64,000 nucleotides of DNA from Pelobacter sp. UBA6093 (GTDB lineage: Bacteria; Desulfobacterota; Desulfuromonadia; Desulfuromonadales; Syntrophotaleaceae), in contig DIWZ01000011.1 in assembly GCA_002435955.1 (NCBI GenBank), positions 24,820-88,819 of the forward strand. Reading direction: 5' to 3'. Positions 59,983-64,000 of the stretch are shown piece after piece (the first letter of the stretch is position 1; the number at the start of each line of letters is the position of its first letter). Below the pieces are notes generated by a model, which saw only the letters and a list, made by a program, of their open reading frames with translations, had not been told where the DNA came from and did not search any database. Made by a program: the position numbers and the translations under genes.

Positions 59983-60737
59983 GCAACCAATCCCTTTTTG
60001 AGGTAAATGAGGAATTCCCGATTACCCTTGGGCCCCAGGACTGGGCTTTCGGTCACCCCCAGCACCTGACAACCAAGCTCTTTGGACAACCGCCGGATGC
60101 GCTCGACCACCGCTTCGTGCTGACTGGCATCCCTGACCACCCCTCCTTTGCCGACGGCCCCTCGCCCAACCTCGAACTGGGGTTTGATCAAGGCCACCAC
60201 TTCAGCCTGTTCATCCAGTAGCGCCAGGGTCGCGGGCAAAACCTTGTCCAGGGAAATAAAGGAGGCATCGATCACCGCCAGGCCAGGCTTTTCTTGCAGG
60301 ATTTCGGGCTGCAAATGGCGGATATTGGTGCGTTCGAGGTTAATCACCCGATTGTCCTGACGTAGCGACCAGGCCAGTTGCCCATAGCCGACATCCACGG
60401 CATAAACCCGAACGGCGCCACGTTGCAACAGGCAGTCGGTAAACCCGCCGGTGGACGCGCCGACATCCAGCGCAACCCGCCCCGTCACGTCGACTGCGAA
60501 CGTCTCAAGGGCTTTTTCCAGCTTGAGACCGCCGCGAGATACGTAAGGGATATCGTCACCTTTGAGACGCAGGGACACTTCCGTCGATACCTGGGCACCA
60601 GCCTTGTCGATGGTATGGTGACCCACCACCACCTGCCCGGCCAAAATCAAGGCCCGCGCACGCTCCCTGGATTGAACCAGCCCACGGGTCACCAGAAGTT
60701 TATCCAACCGCTCTTTTTGAACTGAGTTTTTCCCCAT
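59979..60737 (-). CDS. tlyA: TlyA family rRNA methyltransferase
   Basis: 252 residues. An S4 RNA-binding domain at the N-terminus ('ERLDKLLVTRGLVQSRERAR', about residues 8-70) and an FtsJ-like methyltransferase domain with 'VALDVGASTGGFTDCLLQRG' (SAM motif) and 'YVSRGGLKLEKALETF'. TlyA proteins 2'-O-methylate ribosomal RNA; the family is often misnamed haemolysin. It heads the leftward transcript that continues through the tetrapyrrole methylase. The catalytic K-D-K-E tetrad was not traced completely. Confidence 0.92.
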   Translation of the reverse strand: MGKNSVQKERLDKLLVTRGLVQSRERARALILAGQVVVGHHTIDKAGAQVSTEVSLRLKGDDIPYVSRGGLKLEKALETFAVDVTGRVALDVGASTGGFTDCLLQRGAVRVYAVDVGYGQLAWSLRQDNRVINLERTNIRHLQPEILQEKPGLAVIDASFISLDKVLPATLALLDEQAEVVALIKPQFEVGRGAVGKGGVVRDASQHEAVVERIRRLSKELGCQVLGVTESPVLGPKGNREFLIYLKKGLVA

Positions 60738-60902
60738 GCAAGCCCCTTGATTCCACTTTTTTAAAGCTATAACAGGGTAGCATAGCCCCCTTTGACGGGC
60801 AACCGTTTTGCGGGCTGCCGTTCGCCGTGCAACCCGCTGGAACTACGCCTGCAATAGCCTCCGAAGGTCGAGATTCGGCCTTCGCGCGAGACCACTGCAG
60901 GA

Positions 60903-60957
60903 ATCTGTCGAACTATCCATGAGGCAGCTGCAAATTCGGCCTGCATAATCCGACAGG
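60903..60957. repeat. REP-like palindromic repeat, copy 1
   Basis: An imperfect inverted repeat: CTGTCGAACTA (60905-60915) and TAATCCGACAG (60946-60956), with CATGAGGCAGCTGCAAATT in the loop. It shares the loop segment CTGCAAATT and both arms with copy 2, differing by a few bases. Confidence 0.75.
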
Positions 60958-61056
60958 CTCCTGGGACTTCTTTGTCCCATGCTGCGGCTTAAAGCATGCG
61001 ATGGATACACAGCGACCCATACCGAAACGGCATTTATAGACTATACTTTAATCAGG

Positions 61057-61114
61057 AGGCTGTCGGACTAATCATGAGCCGTCTGCAAATTTAGTCAGGA
61101 TAGTCCGACAGCCT
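61057..61114. repeat. REP-like palindromic repeat, copy 2
   Basis: AGGCTGTCGGACTA (61057-61070) and TAGTCCGACAGCCT (61101-61114) are perfect 14-base arms around a 30-base loop that contains CATGAG and CTGCAAATT as in copy 1. It is about 70 bases before the phosphatase gene. Confidence 0.85.
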
Positions 61115-61182
61115 TCGGGATAAAGACATCTAACCATATCTTTTTATCGGCTCCTGCCACATCGACCAGGGGGACGCACTTC

Positions 61183-62391
61183 ATGCCGGGAAAAATTCTG
61201 CTCGCCCGAAAAAGCAATCAGACCGGAGATCGTCTCTACCGCATGCTGCGCGAGAAAGGCTATTTCATTCTCAAGTCCGGTGATCTGCCCGAAACGGTAC
61301 GCATGCTTGACGAACGCCCGGATCTGCTACTGTTCGACACTGAAATCTCCCATGAACTGAGCCCGGAGCATTGGACTTCCATGGTCCTGCGTTGCCGGGA
61401 CAACCCTCTGCCCTGTCTGCTGTTTTCGTCCAATGGGCGCAACCCCGTACCCATCGAAGCCCTCACCCCCTGGGTCGCCGACACCCTGCGGCACCCCATT
61501 GATGAGCGCGAGGTTCAGTATAAAATCGCCACCCAGTTGACTATTCATCGCCTCCAGTACGAGGCCAACCTTGCCCAGCGAATGCTGCTGACCAAGCAAA
61601 CCGAACTGGAGGAGTATCGACGCTCCGCCGCACTGGTCCAGCGCGCGCTGTTGCCCGAGCATTTGCCGGCGGTGGAAAACCTTGAATTTGCCTGGAGTTT
61701 TCTGCCCTGCGACAAAATCGGCGGCGACCTGTTTAATATCATTCACCTTACAGACGACACTATTATGATTTATCTGCTCGACGTAAGCGGACATGGTGTA
61801 TCTGCCGGCATGGTGACTGTATCGGTTTTCCAGAGCCTTTCCCCGACCAGCGGCAGACTGTTCAAAACCGTGCCCAAGGCAGGTGGCAAACCCCAATGCC
61901 TCTCCCCGGCTGCGGTATTACGACAACTGGATCGGGAATATCCTTTTGAACGATTCGGTATGTTCTTTACCATCACCTACATGTTGCTGCATACGCCTAG
62001 CGGACGCCTGCAATTCAGCTCGGCAGGTCATCCCCCGCCGGTACGGATTCGCCAAGATGGCAGTTTTTCGTTTCTGACCTCGGGCGGGTCCATTATTGGA
62101 GCGGGCGGCACTGTTCCCTTTGACGAAGGGGAAATCACCCTTCAGCATGGCGACCGGATTTTTCTCTACTCCGACGGGATTATCGAGCACTGCGACTCCC
62201 AGGGCAACATGTTCGGTCTCCAGCGCCTCTATCGGAAACTGCTGTTGCAAAAAAAACGCAGCCTGCCCGCTGCCTGCGACAAAACCATTGAAGCACTGCA
62301 CTGCTTTGGTCTGGAAAACCCCTTCAAGGACGATGTAACCCTGCTGGGGGTCGAATACCGCGACCCGAAGCATGCATCAACCCACCCTTGA
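61183..62391 (+). CDS. Receiver-like domain plus PP2C-type (SpoIIE/RsbU) serine phosphatase
   Basis: 402 residues. The N-terminal ~120 residues look like a response-regulator receiver ('ILLARKSNQTGDRLYRMLRE', 'DLLLFDTEIS' with the possible phospho-aspartate), then a helical linker ('RMLLTKQTELEEYRRSAALV'), and a SpoIIE phosphatase domain: 'CDKIGGDLFNI', 'IYLLDVSGHGVSAGMVTVSV' with metal-binding aspartates, and 'FSSAGHPPPVRIRQDGSFSF'. The last metal ligand is in 'PFKDDVTLLGVEY'. Such proteins dephosphorylate anti-sigma-antagonist proteins. It lacks a membrane segment. No anti-sigma partner is adjacent. Confidence 0.9.
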   Translation: MPGKILLARKSNQTGDRLYRMLREKGYFILKSGDLPETVRMLDERPDLLLFDTEISHELSPEHWTSMVLRCRDNPLPCLLFSSNGRNPVPIEALTPWVADTLRHPIDEREVQYKIATQLTIHRLQYEANLAQRMLLTKQTELEEYRRSAALVQRALLPEHLPAVENLEFAWSFLPCDKIGGDLFNIIHLTDDTIMIYLLDVSGHGVSAGMVTVSVFQSLSPTSGRLFKTVPKAGGKPQCLSPAAVLRQLDREYPFERFGMFFTITYMLLHTPSGRLQFSSAGHPPPVRIRQDGSFSFLTSGGSIIGAGGTVPFDEGEITLQHGDRIFLYSDGIIEHCDSQGNMFGLQRLYRKLLLQKKRSLPAACDKTIEALHCFGLENPFKDDVTLLGVEYRDPKHASTHP

Positions 62392-62767
62392 CAATCCATG
62401 GAGCACCCTGAAAAAATGCCGCGTTTTGAGCTTTTCTGGATCGATATGCTGAAACTGAAACGCCACCCGGAGGGGGGGGGATTTTTCCCGCAGCCGCTTT
62501 ACCCGATCGCTTCCAGGGGTCCCGTCCCTTTGCTACGGCCATTTACTAACTTGCTGCAAAGTGACGACTTTTGCGCCCTGCATCGACTGCCATCCGGCGA
62601 GATATGGCATTTTTACGGTGGCGCCCCCCGGAACATACACCCCTCATCCGACAACTTACGCGCGGTTGAATAGTTTGCCTCTGGCCCTTGACAAGATTTC
62701 GGTCATTGGGCATATTGCACACCCATTAATGTACGATGAACCAGGCCCCTACCCACGGGAGGAAAAA
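62392..62767. other. Intergenic region before purT
   Basis: 376 bases with no supportable gene; short frames here lack ribosome sites. It contains a run of G near 62471-62479 and a sigma-70 promoter at 62688-62716. No riboswitch or PurR-like operator is obvious to me. Confidence 0.6.
62688..62716 (+). promoter_or_regulatory. Sigma-70 promoter of purT
   Basis: A perfect TTGACA (62688-62693), a 17-base spacer, and CATATT (62711-62716), four of six. It lies 52 bases upstream of the purT ATG. Confidence 0.7.
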
Positions 62768-63949
62768 ATGATCGGGACCCCACTGAAAAAATCCGCCACC
62801 AGGTTGCTACTGCTCGGCTGCGGCGAACTGGGCAAGGAAGTCATCATAGAAGCCCAACGCTTTGGCATCGAAACCATAGCTGTGGATCGCTATGCCGATG
62901 CGCCGGCCATGCAGGTAGCCCACCGCAGTCATGTCGTCAACATGCTCGATCGCGACGCCCTGGAGCGGATTATCAAACAGGAATCTCCCGATCTTATCGT
63001 TCCGGAAATCGAGGCTATTAATACCGCATTTCTGCTCGAGCTGGAACAGCAGGGATTTCGCATCATCCCCACCGCCCGTGCCACCAATCTGACCATGAAT
63101 CGCGAAGGGATTCGCCGCCTTGCGGCCGAAGAACTGCAACTGCCGACGGCCAATTACCGGTTCGCGTCCAACTATGAGGAGTTCTGCCAGGGTGTGGAGG
63201 AGATCGGCCTGCCTTGCGTGGTGAAACCGATCATGAGTTCGTCAGGCAAAGGGCAAAGCACCGTCAAAACGCCGGACGATGTTGAAAAAGCCTGGAACTA
63301 TGCACGCCAGGGAGCTCGTGCCGCCGGCGAACGCGTCATCATCGAGGCCTTCGTTCCCTTCGACTATGAAATCACCTTGCTGACCGTACGCCATGTCGAC
63401 GGGACCAATTATTGCCCGCCTATCGGACATCGCCAGGAGGGCGGCGACTACCGGGAATCGTGGCAACCGATGCCCATGACGGACAATGCCCTCGCCGAAG
63501 CGCAACGCCAGGCCAGCGTGATTACCGATGCGTTAGGCGGGTCCGGCATCTTCGGCGTCGAGTTCTTTATTCAGGGGGACAAGGTCTATTTCAGTGAAGT
63601 ATCACCACGCCCCCACGATACCGGCATGGTTACCATGGTGACCCAGAACATGTCGGAATTCGAACTGCATGTGCGCGCCATTCTGGGCCTGCCGGTTCCC
63701 GCTATCGAACTGCTGTCCCCCGGCGCATCCCACGTTATCCTGGCCGATGCCGCCCATGATGCTGTCTGCTTCTCTGGAGTCGAAGATGCCCTGCGCGTAC
63801 CTGGCAGCAAGATCCGGTTGTTCGGCAAACCCGAAACTCGCCCCGGCCGCCGCATGGGCGTAGCCCTGGTCGTTGCCCCTGAAGTGGATACCGCTCGCAT
63901 GCTTGCCGAACAAGCCGCCGGCAAGGTAAGCATCCATCCCGTCAAATAA
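62768..63949 (+). CDS. purT: Phosphoribosylglycinamide formyltransferase 2 (formate-dependent)
   Basis: 393 residues from the ATG at 62768 (GGGAGGAAAAA upstream), essentially the length of E. coli PurT (392). An ATP-grasp enzyme that makes formyl-GAR from formate and GAR in purine synthesis, without folate. '[20 protein letters not shown]', '[20 protein letters not shown]', '[20 protein letters not shown]' and '[20 protein letters not shown]' are diagnostic, and '[20 protein letters not shown]' is the C-terminal signature. All these are intact. The next 50 bases of the window hold no recognisable feature. Confidence 0.96.
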   Translation: MIGTPLKKSATRLLLLGCGELGKEVIIEAQRFGIETIAVDRYADAPAMQVAHRSHVVNMLDRDALERIIKQESPDLIVPEIEAINTAFLLELEQQGFRIIPTARATNLTMNREGIRRLAAEELQLPTANYRFASNYEEFCQGVEEIGLPCVVKPIMSSSGKGQSTVKTPDDVEKAWNYARQGARAAGERVIIEAFVPFDYEITLLTVRHVDGTNYCPPIGHRQEGGDYRESWQPMPMTDNALAEAQRQASVITDALGGSGIFGVEFFIQGDKVYFSEVSPRPHDTGMVTMVTQNMSEFELHVRAILGLPVPAIELLSPGASHVILADAAHDAVCFSGVEDALRVPGSKIRLFGKPETRPGRRMGVALVVAPEVDTARMLAEQAAGKVSIHPVK

Positions 63950-64000
63950 CTGCTCAGTTGGCTATATCGCAACAAACAACGGCCGGAGTTCCTGTGAACT

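Larger units (their letters stand above)
60738..61182. other. Intergenic region with repeats
   Basis: 445 bases without a supportable gene. It holds two related REP-like palindromes (60903-60957 and 61057-61114) and a smaller hairpin at 60860-60882 (arms CGAAGG and CCTTCG). A TATACT at about 61042 may be a weak -10 element. It separates divergent tlyA and the phosphatase gene. Confidence 0.7.

Noticed and set aside
62392..62687. A purine riboswitch or PurR operator before purT
   Set aside because: I could not find the conserved aptamer core or a palindromic operator; only a sigma-70 promoter is convincing.

Overview
The window looks like a chromosomal segment of a motile Deltaproteobacterium, most likely a Desulfuromonadales member of the Pelobacter/Syntrophotalea type. 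I infer this from the gene families (Maf glycosyltransferases, short flagellins, PilZ and GGDEF proteins, TraB, a 6S RNA with its own sigma-70 promoter, sigma-28- and sigma-54-like promoters) and from dense operons with ATGA-type overlaps. No species marker such as rRNA is present, so the assignment is an inference.

Region 1 (1-30650) is a flagellar/surface glycan island. It opens with the end of one Maf (DUF115) glycosyltransferase, a small unknown gene and a second, TPR-tailed Maf protein. Then come four blocks. (a) A nonulosonic-acid block (3496-11289): PseB, PseC, a SAF-less PseI/NeuB-like synthase, an SDR, an aldo/keto reductase, an SpsF-like cytidylyltransferase, PseG and a methyltransferase; no PseH acetyltransferase is present. 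(b) A CDP-3,6-dideoxyhexose block (11355-15980): RfbF, RfbG, RfbH, a cupin epimerase and an NAD-dependent reductase/epimerase. (c) A transferase and radical-SAM block (16063-23242): two paralogous SPASM enzymes, one B12-binding radical SAM enzyme, two glycosyltransferases and a second methyltransferase. (d) A tailoring block (23331-30650): an acetolactate-synthase-like ThDP enzyme, SDR, ATP-grasp ligase, PIG-L deacetylase, formyltransferase and GH57-like protein, almost all overlapping.

Region 2 (30723-39558) is the late flagellar region: a sigma-28-type promoter, two tandem flagellins, FlaG, FliD, FliS, a FliT-like protein, two PilZ-type proteins, a GGDEF protein on the other strand, a FliK-like protein and an orphan FlhB C-terminal-domain protein. 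The Maf proteins and sugar pathways upstream probably supply and attach the glycans carried by these flagellins.

Region 3 (39611-64000) is mostly housekeeping and signalling: a large membrane diguanylate cyclase, 6S RNA, TraB, an L,D-transpeptidase, succinate-semialdehyde dehydrogenase, rhomboid, YbaK, nicotinate phosphoribosyltransferase, cyclophilin, an rRNA methyltransferase, an unknown protein, a UbiE-like methyltransferase, a degenerate RelA/SpoT homologue divergent from a DksA-type protein, a HIT protein, a YhaN-like ATPase with a shrunken nuclease partner, a tetrapyrrole methylase, TlyA, a SpoIIE-type phosphatase and PurT. Heptamer tandem repeats, REP-like palindromes and a nested palindrome lie in its intergenic spaces. 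I saw no tRNA, rRNA, CRISPR array or insertion sequence.
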